Shown one piece after another: positions 1 through 10,127 of a DNA stretch of 64,000 nucleotides. Within the stretch, counting starts at the first letter, position 1, and each line of letters opens with the position of its first letter. The notes below the pieces were generated by a model. That model was not told the DNA's origin. It did not search any database and was given only the letters and a program-made list of their open reading frames with translations. This stretch comes from Atherix ibis (Eukaryota > Arthropoda > Insecta > Diptera > Athericidae), in the NCBI GenBank assembly GCA_958298945.1, contig CATQJD010000001.1, forward strand, positions 355,001-419,000, written 5' to 3'. The translations under genes and the position numbers were made by a program.

Positions 1-11
1 TATTTCATAAA

Positions 12-79
12 ATGAAGTATTTTGTAAAGGATTGCTGGTCATTCAACGAAATGAGGATACCGGGAATTTCTTTCTTTAT
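12..79 (+). pseudogene. THAP-domain first exon relic, unit 1
   Basis: An ATG frame of 22 codons runs to a consensus splice donor (GTAAGT at 80). It starts MKYFVKDC, aligned to the CxxxxC zinc ligands of a THAP domain, with the first Cys replaced by Tyr. The homologous exon at 12115 keeps both cysteines (MKCFMKNC) and continues across an intron into the typical THAP sequence FPxxxxLRKKW. No second THAP exon is present in the array unit, so this cannot encode a working DNA-binding domain. It serves as a tag of P-superfamily origin. Confidence 0.65.
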
Positions 80-481
80 GTAAGTTGACATCTTTATTTT
101 TATTAGAGAAATTATTAAAAATTTATTTTGTGATGTGATTAAATAATTTTTAATGATTTGTTCAGTAAAGAATATGGTAAAAAAGTGAAATGTTTGAGGT
201 TGAATAAAGGTAAACAAATGTGATTTTGACAGTTCAATGTTTATCGAAAAATAGTAAAGTGCCAGCGCGCATAAAGTCCGTGTACGGTTTGAGCGAGAGT
301 GATTGTTAGTTAATACTATTCCTAAGAACGTAAGTGCAGTTTTGTTAAATTACACATTAATGGCTAATGAATGGAGGAAAATAAATTATGCCTTAGTTAT
401 GACTATTTATAATTATCATATGTACAGTATAATCTTTGTAAAAAGTTGATATCGATAAATTCAAATTATATGGATTTATAG

Positions 482-1124
482 GAATGGACAATTGGAATAA
501 AATCTGAAGATAAGGATTAACTGGAATGCACAAATAAGGGGAATAAATTTGATGAACATTTACCATCTATTTAAAACAATACTATCGAATTACCTAATAT
601 TAACAATCAAACTATTAATAATGTTAAAGTGATGAGAGACCGCATTATGATCCCGAAACAGAAGAATTGAAAATTGACCTAGATGTCAAGAAAATGTTGC
701 CAATAGAAACTACTCCACTAAAAGATATCAATAAAATATTGCCAATAGAAAAGGAATTTCTTGCAAGTAGGTTAATCAATACTGATTTTGAAAGCAGGTG
801 AATTTATCATTTTAAATATAAAGAACGAGTTAATTATTAGTTTCGAGCAAAGGAGTATTCTTTGGCAATTAAGGAATGTAATAAATCAATTCAACTTTTA
901 CCTTTGGTTGCAACATATAATAGCTGTATATTGGCAAGTATGTAATATATTCTTAGAATGAGGATAAATTTATTAAGTATTAATATCTGTTCGAATGCAA
1001 ATATTCAAAAATTCGGAGTGCATGAACGACTATGAAAAATACATAGAAAAGGATCCCAATTATGTAAGAGCGCTTTAACGGAAAGGTGAAACCATTTTAC
1101 CACTGCATAAGAAATACAATGTTG
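482..1124 (+). pseudogene. Captured TPR-protein gene fragment, unit 1
   Basis: This is not part of the P-type transposase. After a splice-acceptor-like TTATAG, an open stretch reads WTIGIKSEDKD. A second piece after ATTATTAG at 841 reads AKEYSLAIKECNKSIQLLP, a classic tetratricopeptide helix pair (small residue, Y, A, Y/C, N/K, A/S, L, P). A third, near 1019-1120, reads DYEKYIEKDPN, then RKGE and HKEY, the next TPR repeat. The pattern resembles the TPR blocks of SPAG1/RPAP3-type co-chaperones, but I infer the family only from motifs. A TAA interrupts the third piece, so it is broken. Apparent intron remnants between pieces suggest DNA-level capture and not a reverse-transcribed copy. Confidence 0.55.
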
Positions 1125-2042
1125 GTTGCATTATATTTAGAATGTAATTATATTATTGAACTAATTAAATTATTGAGGCACCATAAGTATATAAAAAGAT
1201 TTACGATGGCGATTCTAAAAATGTAGTATATCTTCCGCATTTAAACAATTTAAATAATTTATTAGTAACCATTCCTCCTAGTTAGTTTTATGAATTAAAA
1301 AACAAATAAACAAAATATGACAATTTCTAAAGAGTATAGTATTTTATTAAAAATTTACCATCAAATGACAAAATTCACAATATTAATAGATATATTTGCT
1401 TACCCATAATAATATTATAAGTGCAATTCGTTTTAAAATTACCTCGATAATCGTATACTGAACTTAAAAATTGCCCCAAATGATTTTCGACTTTTCTGTA
1501 ATTTTGCATGTGTGTGCGTTCTTACTAAAATACAATCGCATTTATTATCAGAATATTGTAAAAAAATATATTGCATGTAGTTATATTTAAATTAAATTTA
1601 TATTTAAGAAAACTGAGTTAAAATGTATATTCTTTATGCTTTTGGAATACAGAAAATTTCTATTCTGAAAATGAGATGTCATTGGAGGTTATATTTACAC
1701 AAAAAATGCTACCCATGTATATACAGAAATTTCGATTTTTTGCCGCTTGGCCATTGTTTTATGTTTGCTTATACAAACAACTGACGTCGGGGCCTATAAT
1801 CTAAGGTGACATCCTTACGCATGAGAATGTTTTAAACATTTTGAAAGCGACAAATACATGTTGCTTGTCTTTGCTATCGTAATTGCATACCAGTCTTAAA
1901 GCCTATAATGATAGCAATACAATTCCCACTAAAACGAAAACCACATACACTTGATGTTGTCAAAAATTTTAAAATCTTTACAATCTTAAGACAATGCATA
2001 AAACTACAACTGTTTTCTCGCCAAATTAGATCTTGTTTTATT

Positions 2043-2680
2043 AGGCGTTTTCCTTTGGACCAATTTTAGTAGTCCGGAGTAGATGAGCAAAGGAAGGCCA
2101 AATTCTAAACTCTAGTAAAACATAACCTCAAAACAGTCAGCAACAATCTGACAATACTTATTGTACTTGTCAACGTGAACTGGCGTGGGTGTGTTCCGGA
2201 CAACGTTTAAATTATTTAATTTAAACTTTGTACGGAAATTATTTAATTTAAACGTTGAATAAATTGCCTTAACATATTTTATATATATAATAAGAAAATA
2301 CTTTTGTTTTTGTAAGCCGAGGAGGCGTTTATTATAATAATAAATATGAATTCACACAAAAGCATTAGTTCTGATGAACCAGGTTCACCATAGTACACAT
2401 CTACAAATTTTTTCTCGGCGTTTTTTTTATGTAAAAACTCACTCGATTAATATTTGACTCCATTTCTCTTCGCTTTTTCTGCACGAATAAAAAATATGAC
2501 ACTTCAACATAACCAACAAACTCGCAAAAATCGGGTTTTTTCACTTTAGCAACTAGAATCCACCTAACGTAAATTGTATGCGTAACTCTCCGTTCGAAGA
2601 GGTCGTTCGTTCGAGGTGGACTAGATGATGACAGCTACAACTACTCCGGACTACTAAAATTGGTCCAAAGGAAAACGCCT
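2043..2680. mobile_element. Harbinger-type MITE (copy 1) with nested insertion
   Basis: Near-perfect inverted repeats of about 40 bp bound the element: left 'AGGCGTTTTCCTTTGGACCA', right its complement ending at 2680. ATT is duplicated on both sides (2040-2042, 2681-2683). Unit 2 shows the empty site at about 6066. The outer about 100 bp and the last about 200 bp match the 362-bp copy at 18246. The interior (about 2150-2490) is extra, AT-rich sequence with short palindromes such as 'GTTTAAATTATTTAATTTAAAC'-like blocks, probably another insertion into the MITE. Non-coding. Confidence 0.9.
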
Positions 2681-2689
2681 ATTATTGCA

Positions 2690-2950
2690 GTTTTTGATCA
2701 AGTACTGCCACACATTTTAGTGCTTTTTTATGTGCCAAGATTATTGTTTGATAGTTGAAATTGAAATAGAATTAAGATAAGTGAGTACATTATTTGTAGT
2801 TATATTAAAAAATTGCATGAAACAATTTATAAGTAAACAATTTTATTAAAATTGTGTTTAATTAGTTCATTTATACAAAACTTGTTAATTTCTGAGAGTA
2901 TTTGCTATTCAGTAAACTAAACTCGCTGTGAAAATTTATAAAACGTTTAT
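2690..2950 (+). repeat. Dispersed segment shared with two inverted copies further right
   Basis: Landmarks are 'GATCAAGTACTGCCA' and 'ATTGTTTGATAG...AGATAAGTGAGTACATTA'. A diverged reverse-complement match runs through 28503-28283 and 19391-19168 (AGTACTGCTATA, GGCAGGATTGTTGTTTGACA, AGATAAGTTAATACATTA). Copies also exist in spacer 2 (6073-6330) and, shortened, at 8995-9126. It has no coding potential. It could be LTR-derived, because the 28283 copy directly abuts gypsy protease sequence, but no TG...CA ends are clear. Confidence 0.6.
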
Positions 2951-3556
2951 ATTCCAGTGGTTAGTCACTTTATTGCGTCACCCAACATTAGATTATAGAA
3001 GAACTGGATAGGCCTCCACTTTAGATTAAAAAATACCTGGATAGGCCCATATGTCGGAATTTCGTATATGTGTACGCAATTTTCTGTCTAAATTATTGCA
3101 AACGCGGCGAGAAATCGTAATTCTTGCAAATTTTTGTGGTGATTTTTTATATAGACATGACACCCACTGACATCTAGTATTCCTAATAAAAATATTTTGA
3201 ATTACAAAAGTATAATAAATATTCATTTCAACTTACTTATTCTAAACAAAAATATGATATCGAAATAAGAGATGGCAACATTTATTTCCAATCTTCTGTT
3301 ATTATATCATGTATTTTGCAAATATCATTCAAATATCAAGCGCCTCAATTTGATAGACTTTCGGATAGTTTTAAAACACGCCATTCTCCAGGAAATGGTA
3401 GCAAACCGAAATTCTGGTATACTTCTGTTTGTTATTCAAGTTATTATTTTCATACTTATGGGAAAGTGCAAATAAAAGTGGGTTTTTCATCTTCTTTAAG
3501 GAATTTACGAAAAAGTAAGTATTTAAATAAATAGTTTAAAATTTTTATTTCATAAA

Positions 3557-3624
3557 ATGAAGTATTTTGTAAAGGATTGCTGGTCATTCAACGAAATGAG
3601 GATACCGGGAATTTCTTTCTTTAT
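3557..3624 (+). pseudogene. THAP-domain first exon relic, unit 2
   Basis: Identical in layout to the unit 1 exon: ATG, 22 codons (MKYFVKDC... ending SFFM), then a GTAAGT donor at 3625. The ligand Cys at codon 3 is Tyr, as in unit 1, so the change predates the tandem duplication. The second THAP exon is absent. Confidence 0.65.
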
Positions 3625-4026
3625 GTAAGTTTACATCTTTATTTTTATTAGAGAAATTATTAAAAATTTATTTTGTGATGTGATTAAATAATTTTTAATG
3701 ATTTGTTCAGTAAAGAATATGGTAAAAAAGTGAAATGTTTGAAGTTGAATAAAGGTAAACAAATGTGATTTTGACAGTTCAATGTTTATCGAAAAATAGT
3801 AAAGTGCCAGCGCGCATAAAGTCCGTGATCGGTTTGAGCTAGAGTGATTGCAAGTTAATACTATTCCTAAGAACGTAAGTGCAGTTTTGTTAAATTACAC
3901 ATTAATGGCTAATGAATGGAGGAGAATAAATTATGCCTTAGTTATGACTATTTATAATTATCATATGTACAGTATAATCTTTGTAAAAAGTTGATATCGA
4001 TAAATTCAAATTATATGGATTTATAG

Positions 4027-4669
4027 GAATGGACAATTGGAATAAAATCCGAAGATAAGGATTAACTGGAATGCACAAATAAGGGGAATAAATTTGATGA
4101 ACATTTACCATCTATTTAAAACAATACTATCGAATTACCTAATATTAACAATCAAACTATTAATAATGTTAAAGTGATGAGAGACCGCATTATGATCCCG
4201 AAACAGAAGAATTGAAAATTGACCTAGATGTCAAGAAAATGTTGCCAATAGAAACTATTCCACTAAAAGATATCAATAAAATATTGCCAATAGAAAAGGA
4301 ATTTCTTGCAAGTAGGTTAATCAATACTGATTTTGAAAGCAGGTGAATTTATCATTTTAAATATAAAGAACGAGTTAATTATTAGTTTCGAGCAAAGGAG
4401 TATTCTTTGGCAATTAAGGAATGTAATAAATCAATTCAACTTTTACCTTTGGTTGCAACATATAATAGCTGTATATTGGCAAGTATGTAATATATTTTTA
4501 GAATGTGGATAAATCTATTAAGTAATAATATCTGTTCGAATGTAAATATTCAAAAATTCGGAGTGCATGAACGACTATGAAAAATACATAGAAAAGGATC
4601 CCAATGATGTAAGAGCATTTTAACGGAAAGGTGAAGCCATTTTACCACTGCATAAGGAATACAATGTTG
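4027..4669 (+). pseudogene. Captured TPR-protein gene fragment, unit 2
   Basis: Same arrangement as in unit 1. An exon-like stretch starts after TTATAG at 4027. A frame from about 4170 reads RPHYDPETEELKIDLDVKK and ends at a splice-like AG|GTGAAT near 4342. A TPR stretch after ATTATTAG at 4386 reads AKEYSLAIKECNKSIQLLP. The following TPR begins near 4565 (NDYEKYIEKDPNDVRA) and hits a TAA codon before RKGEAILPLHKEY. The same TAA occurs in units 1 and 3, so the fragment was already dead before it was amplified. Protein family is inferred from TPR spacing only. Confidence 0.6.
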
Positions 4670-5145
4670 GTAACATTACATTTAGAATGTAATTAAATTA
4701 TTGAACTAATTAAATTATTTAGGCACCATAAGTATCATATATAAAAAGATTTACGATGGCGATTCTGAAAATGTAGTAGATCTGCCGCATATAAAAAATT
4801 TAAAGAATTTATTAGCAATCATTCCTGCTAGTTAGTTTTATGAATTAAAAAATAAATAAACAGAATATGACCATTTCTAAAGACTATAGTATTTTATTAA
4901 AAATTTACCATCAAATATCAAAATTCACAATATTAATAGATATATTTGCTTACGCATAATAATATCATAAGTGCAAAAGGTTTTAAAATTACCTCGATAA
5001 TCGTATACTGAACTTTAAAATTGCCCCCCCTCCCCACACATTGATTTTCGACATATCTGTAAATTTGCATGTGTGTGTGTTCTTACTAAAATACAATCGC
5101 ATTTATTATCAGAATATTGAAAAAAATATATTGCATGCAGTTATA

Positions 5146-5611
5146 TCTATCTATCTATTATATAAAAAAGTTTTTCATGCCGTAGAATTTTATTATGATG
5201 TATAGATGAGTTTTTGTTGTTTCAATATGTGTGTTGTTTCAATATGTGTTTTTTTTTTGAATTCATGAAAGAGCGTAAGCGTATTTGAGTGAAGAGGAGA
5301 TGAAAGAGCGTAAGCGTATTTATTATGATGTATGTATGAGTTTATTTATTTATTTATAAAAACAGATTTGCCGAGAATAAATATGGGTAGTCTGGTGTTG
5401 GCGCACGCGGCTGCTTGGGCCATAGGGCGCTTATTAATTTTATCAAAATTTGTTTATTATTTTTTTTTTATATGAACATTATTCAGTTTAAAATGAAAAA
5501 TTTACAATTTTGCTGATTTAAAATTTAAGAATTTTTTTTTTTTTGAATCTAGATTTACTTATGCTAAAAATTTATTAAAGAGAAAAAAAGAGCAGGGGCG
5601 GAGCCCCCTAG
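5146..5611 (+). mobile_element. Non-autonomous Helitron
   Basis: This sits only in unit 2, so units 1 and 3 give the empty site. It starts with TC ('TCTATCTATCTATTATATAA') and ends with a GC hairpin ('GGGGCGGAGCCCC') followed by CTAG. Left flank is A and right flank is T, the hallmark AT insertion with no target duplication. At 466 bp it has no Rep/helicase frame. Internal short repeats 'GAAAGAGCGTAAGCGTATTT' occur at about 5267 and 5304. Confidence 0.92.
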
Positions 5612-5833
5612 TTTAAATTAAATGTATATTTAAGAAAACTGAGTTTAAATGTATATTCTTTATGCTTTTGGAATACAGAAAATTTCTATTCTGAAAATGA
5701 GATGTCACTGGAGGTTATATTTACACAAAAAATGCTACCCATGTTTATACAGAAATTTCGATTTATTGCCGCTTGGCCATTGTTTTATGTATGCTTATAC
5801 AAACAACTGACGTCGGGGCCTATAATCTAAGGT

Positions 5834-6360
5834 GACATTCTTACGCATGAGAATGTTTTAAACATTTTGAAAGCGACAAATACATGTTGCTTGTCTTTGC
5901 TATCGTAATTGCATACCAGTCTTAAAGCCTATAATGATAGCAATACAATTCCCACTAAAACGAAAACCACATACACTTGATGTTGTCAAAAATTTTAAAA
6001 TCTTTACAATCTTAAGACAATGCATAAAACTACAACTGTTTTCTCGCCAAATTAGATCTTGTTTTATTATTGCAGTTTTAGATCAAGTACTGCCACATAT
6101 TTCAGTGTTTTTTTATGTGCCAGGATTATTGTTCGATAGTTGAAATTGAAATAGAAATAAGATAAGTGAGTACATTATTTGTAGTTATATTAAAAAATTG
6201 CATGAAACAATTTATAAGTAAACAATTTTATTAAAATTGTATTTAATTAGTTCATTTACACAAAACTTGTTAATTTCTGAGAGTATTTGCTATTCAGCAA
6301 ACTAAAATCGTGAAAATTTATAAAACGTTTATATTCTAGTGGTTGGTCACTTTATTGCGT
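5834..6360. other. Array spacer 2
   Basis: Homologous to spacer 1 without the MITE, with the empty MITE site at about 6066. It includes the dispersed segment (about 6073-6330). A 69-codon ATG frame from 5934 is not conserved in spacer 3, where the start codon and frame are changed, so I do not call a gene. Confidence 0.6.
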
Positions 6361-6950
6361 CACCTTACCTTAGATTATAGAAGAACAGGATTTGTCTCCA
6401 CTTTAGATTAAAAAATACCTGGATAGGCCCATATGTCGGATTTTCGTATATGTATACGCAATTTTTTGTCTAATTTATTGCAAACGCGGCGAGAATCGTA
6501 ATTCTTGCAAACTTTTGTGGAGATTTTTTATATAGATATGAGACCCACTGACACCAAGTATTCCTTATAAAAATATTTTGAACTACAAAAGCTTAATTAA
6601 TATTCATTTCAACTCACTTATTCTAAACAAAAGTATAATATCGAAATAAGAGATGGTAACATTTCTTTCCAATCTTCTGTTATTATATCAATTGTATTTT
6701 GGGTTTATGTATTTTGCAAATATCATTCAAATATCAAGCTCCTCAATTTGATAGACTTTCGGATAATTTTAAAACAAGCCAGTCTCCATGAAATGGTAGA
6801 AAACCGAAATTCTGGTATACTTCTGTTTGTTGTTCCAGTTATTATTTTGATACTTATCGGAAAGTGCAAATAAAATGGGTTTTTCATCTTTAAAGAATTT
6901 ACGAAAAAGTAAGTATTTGCATAAATAGTTTAAAGTTTTTATTTCATAAT

Positions 6951-7017
6951 ATGAAGGGTTTTGTAAAGGGTTGCTGGTCATTCAACGAAATGAGGATACG
7001 GGAATTTCTTTCTTTAT
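6951..7017 (+). pseudogene. THAP-domain first exon relic, unit 3
   Basis: Homologous to 12-79 and 3557-3624 but with a 1-bp deletion (GATACGGG instead of GATACCGGG) that shifts the frame before the GTAAGT donor at 7018. The first ligand Cys is again missing. Confidence 0.6.
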
Positions 7018-7419
7018 GTAAGTTGACTTCTTTATTTTTATTAGAGAAATTATTAGAAATTTAGTTTGTGATGTGTTCAAATTATTTTTAATGATTTGTT
7101 CAGTAATGAATATGGTAAAAAAGTGAAATGTTTGAGGTTGAATAAAGGTAAACAAATGTGATTTTGACAGTTCAATGTTTATCGGAAAATAGTTCAGTGC
7201 CAGCGCTCGTAAAGTGTGTGTACGGTTCGAGCGGGAGTGATTGCAAGTTAATACTATTCCTAAGAACATAAGTGCAGTTTTGTTAAATTACACATTAATG
7301 GCTAATAAATGGAGGAAAATAAATTATGCCTTAGTTGTGACTATTTATAATTATCATATGTACAGTATAATCTTTGTAATAAGTTGATATCGATAAATTC
7401 AAATTATATGGTTTTATAG

Positions 7420-8062
7420 GAATGGACAATTGGAATAAAATCTGAAGATAAGGATTTACTGGAATGCACAAATAAGGGGAATAAATTTGATGAACATTTA
7501 CCATCTATTTAAAACAATACTATCGAATTACCTAATATTAACAATCAAACTATTAATAATGTTAAAGTGAAGAGAGACCGCATTATGATCCCGAAACAGA
7601 AGAATTGAAAATTGACCTAGATGTCAAGAAAATGTTGCCAATAGAAACTATTCCACTAAAAGATATCAATAAAATATTGCCAATAGAAACGGAAGTTCTT
7701 GCAAGTAGGTTAAACAATACTGCTTTTGAAAGCAGGTGAATTTATCATTTTAAATATAAAGAACGAGTTAATTATTAGTTTCGAGCAAAGGAGTATTCTT
7801 TGGCAATTAAGGAATGTACTAAATCAATTCAACTTTTACCTTTGGTTGCAACATATAATAGTTGTGCATTGGCAAGTATGTAATATATTCTTAGAATGAG
7901 GATAAATCTGTTAAGTAATAATATCTGTTCGAATGTAAATATTCAAAAATTCGGAGTGCATGAACGATTGTGAAAAATACATAGAAAAGGATCCCAATGA
8001 TGTAAGAGCGCTTTAACGGAAAGGTGAAACCATTTTACCACTGCATAAGGAATACAATGTTG
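7420..8062 (+). pseudogene. Captured TPR-protein gene fragment, unit 3
   Basis: Third copy of the fragment. Here the first exon-like stretch is more open (a TTACTG codon pair replaces TAACTG, giving KSEDKDLLECTNKG). The TPR stretch after ATTATTAG at 7779 again reads AKEYSLAIKECTKSIQLLP. The last piece reads EKYIEKDPNDVRAL, then the shared TAA, then RKGE. Comparing the three copies suggests unit 3 is closest to the ancestral fragment in the first exon. Confidence 0.6.
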
Positions 8063-9779
8063 GTTACATTACATTTAGAATGTAATGAAATTATTGAGCT
8101 AATTAAATTATTTATGCACCATAAGTATATAAAGGATTTACTATGGCGATTCTAAAAATGTAGTAGATCTGCCGCATATAAAAAATTTTAAGAATTTATT
8201 AGTAACTATTGCTCCTAGTTAGTTTTATGAATTAAAAAATAAAAAAACAAAATATGACCGTTTCTAAAGAGTATAGTATTTTATGAAAAATTTACCATCA
8301 AATGACAAAATTCACAATATTAATAGATATATTTGCTTACCCATAATAATATTATAAGTGCAATTGGTTTTAAAATTACCTCGATAATCGTATACTGAAC
8401 TTAAAAATTGCCCCCAAATGATTTTCGACTTTTCTGTAATTTTGCATGTGTGTGCGTTCTTACTAAAATACAATCGCATTTATTATCAGAATATTGTAAA
8501 AAAATATATTGCATGTAGTTATATTTAAATTAAATGTATATTTAACATAACTAAGTTAAAATGTATATTCTTTATGCTTTTGGAATACAGAAAATTTTTA
8601 TTCTGAAGATGAGATGTCACTGGAGGTTATATTTACACAAAAAATGCTGCCCATGTATATACAGAAATTTCGATTTATTGCCGCTTGTCCATTGTTTTAT
8701 GTATGCTTATACAAACAACTGACGTCGGGGCCTATCCGGATGTTCTTTAATCTAAGGTGACATTCTCACGCATTGGAATGTTTTAAACATTTTGGAAGCG
8801 ACTAATACATGTTATTTGTCTTTGCTGTCGTAATTGTATACCAGTTTTAAAGCCAGTAATGGTAGCAATACAATTCCCACTATAACTAAAACCACACACA
8901 CTTGATGTTGTCAAAATTAAAATCTTTACAATCTTAAGGCAATGCACAAAACTACAACTATTTTCTCCCCAAATTAGATCTTGTTTTATTATTGCAGTTT
9001 TAGATCAAGTACGGCCACACATTTCAGTGTATTTTTATGTACCAGGATTATTGTTTGATAGTTGAAATCGAAATAGAAATAAGATGAGTGAGTACATTAT
9101 TTGTAGTTACATTAAAAAATTGCATGAATGATACTTTCATTATTTTGATACTTATTGGAAAATGCAAATGGAAGTTTGTTTTTCACCTTCAAAGAATTTA
9201 CGAAAAAGTAATTGTTTACATAAATAATTTTATTGTGGAAGACAATAAATAGGAAGTTTTTATATCATAAATTGAAGTGTTTTGTAAAGGGTTCCTGGTC
9301 GTTCAACGGAATGAGTATACGGAGAATTTTTTCTTTTTTTATTTTTATTAGAGAAATTATTAAAAATTTATTTTGTGATGTGTTTAAATGGTTATTAATG
9401 ATTTGCTCAATCAAAGACATGGTTAAAAAATGGAAAGTTTGTGGTTCAATAAATGGCAGTATTCCATTGGACCAATTTTGCTGCTCACAAGTACTTCTAG
9501 CTACTCCCAGCTACTCTTGCTCATACAAATGAGTAGTTCGCATGCGTAGTTACGCATACAATTTACGGTAGGAGGATTTTAGTTCCCAAAATGAAAATAT
9601 GCGGCTTAGTGGGTTCGTTGGTTATGTTGAAGTGTCATATTTTGTTTTTTATTGTCCATGTTTAATGACTTCGTGCTGGAAAATCAAAAAGAAATGAAAT
9701 AAAATATTACTGGAGTATGTTTTTACATAAAAAATAATTACACATTTATTAACTGACTGCTTTACAGGTTGTTATAGAA

Positions 9780-10013
9780 TTGTTTGACGAGCTGGAAGAT
9801 AGTAGTGATCTAAGTTTATTTGATTCTTCAGACTCAAGCGACACATCGCTTTCATCAGATTCTGATGATAATGTGCCTCCATATATTAAGAAAACTAGAG
9901 TTGAAACTTATGTACATATAATTGGAAATTACACAGATTTGCAATTAAAGAAACACTTTAGATTAACAAGAGTTGTCGCAGGAAGGATTATCGGTATGTG
10001 GTTTTCATTTTAA
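9780..10013 (+). pseudogene. Harbinger transposase, N-terminal fragment
   Basis: A 77-codon frame rich in Asp/Ser at the start (ELEDSSDLSLFDSSDSSD), followed by RVETYVHIIGNYTDLQLKKHFRLTR, i.e. the pre-catalytic region of insect Harbinger transposases (x-F-R-(L/M)-(T/S)-R). It ends at a likely splice donor (GGTATG near 9993) or frameshift; the next coding piece starts near 10128. No intact protein is possible. Confidence 0.6.
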
Positions 10014-10127
10014 AGAATAATTTAACGAATAAGTGTTGTAAATATCACTCTTTTAGCTGAATACAGTATGTTGTTACACCGTCCAAGTCATGGACGACGT
10101 ACTGCAGTTGTTGTAGAAAGTTTATAG

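Larger units (their letters stand above)
1..1807 (+). mobile_element. Non-autonomous P-superfamily element, array unit 1 (left part cut by window)
   Basis: The copy starts at the THAP first exon and ends at a right terminus 'GGGGCCTATAATCTAAGGTG' near 1789-1808. That terminus is a shortened version of the inverted terminus kept better at 8727-8759. It has no transposase core. About 1430-1600 matches the 3' end of the transposase-bearing relative at 16980-17110 (shared 'GCATGTGTGTGCGTTCT'). The middle, about 350-1300, has no counterpart there and holds the TPR-gene fragment. Family assignment rests on the relative at 11629-17427. Confidence 0.75.
1808..2985. other. Array spacer 1 (host flank carried in the tandem unit)
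   Basis: DNA between two P-type elements in the array. It contains one Harbinger-type MITE (2043-2680) and the dispersed 220-260-bp segment at 2690-2950 that recurs in inverse orientation at 19168 and 28283. The remainder is AT-rich with no convincing gene. The same spacer without the MITE is at 5834-6360, and a truncated version is at 8760-9126. Confidence 0.7.
2986..5833 (+). mobile_element. Non-autonomous P-superfamily element with captured gene fragment, unit 2
   Basis: The most complete copy. The left end has two terminus-like blocks in a row (2986-3016 'TTAGATTATAGAAGAACTGG' and 3020-3049 'TTAGATTAAAAAATACCTGG', each followed by ATAGGCC). The right end is at 5815-5833. Inside, in order: P-like 5' leader matching 11629-12110, THAP exon relic (3557), intron homologous to 12177-12380, TPR-gene fragment (4027-4669), P-like 3' region (about 4890-5100), Helitron insertion (5146-5611), right terminus. 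Without the Helitron it is about 2.4 kb. No transposase catalytic domain is present, so movement would have needed an outside P-type transposase. I could not find an 8-bp target duplication. Confidence 0.75.
6361..8759 (+). mobile_element. Non-autonomous P-superfamily element, unit 3 (best right terminus)
   Basis: The left double terminus at 6361-6425 is partly mutated. The right terminus 'CCTATCCGGATGTTCTTTAA' followed by TCTAAGGTG (8731-8759) is the fullest in the array. Its complement aligns with the left ends 'TTAGATTAWAGAA...GGATAGGCC'. Units 1 and 2 lost about 13 bp from this terminus. Contents are as in unit 2 without the Helitron, total about 2.4 kb. Confidence 0.75.
1..9260 (+). repeat. 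Tandem array of P-element-derived units (three units)
   Basis: The same sequence restarts at 1, 3546, 6940 and 9261 (landmark: 'ATAAAATGAAGTATTTTGTA' at 7 and 3552, mutated in the later copies). Units are 3545, 3394 and 2321 bp. Subtracting the MITE in unit 1 (638 bp) and the Helitron in unit 2 (466 bp) gives about 2.9 kb for both. Unit 3 lacks about 650 bp after position 9126. Copies differ by scattered substitutions and small indels. Each unit holds one P-type element plus a spacer of about 0.5 kb, so the duplicated unit includes flanking DNA and is not just serial transposition. The window starts inside unit 1, so the array probably continues to the left. Confidence 0.9.

Noticed and set aside
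5934..6143. 69-codon frame in array spacer 2
   Set aside because: The homologous sequence in spacer 3 lacks the start codon and has indels; spacer 1 is split by the MITE. No protein-level conservation.
1..9260. CRISPR-like or satellite interpretation of the regular repeats
   Set aside because: Units are kilobases long with transposon termini, in a eukaryotic sequence; they are neither short satellite monomers nor a CRISPR array.
9233..9532. 99-codon frame at the start of unit 4
   Set aside because: It crosses the junction between array sequence and the Harbinger terminus, so it is a chance fusion, even though it contains THAP-exon-like residues.
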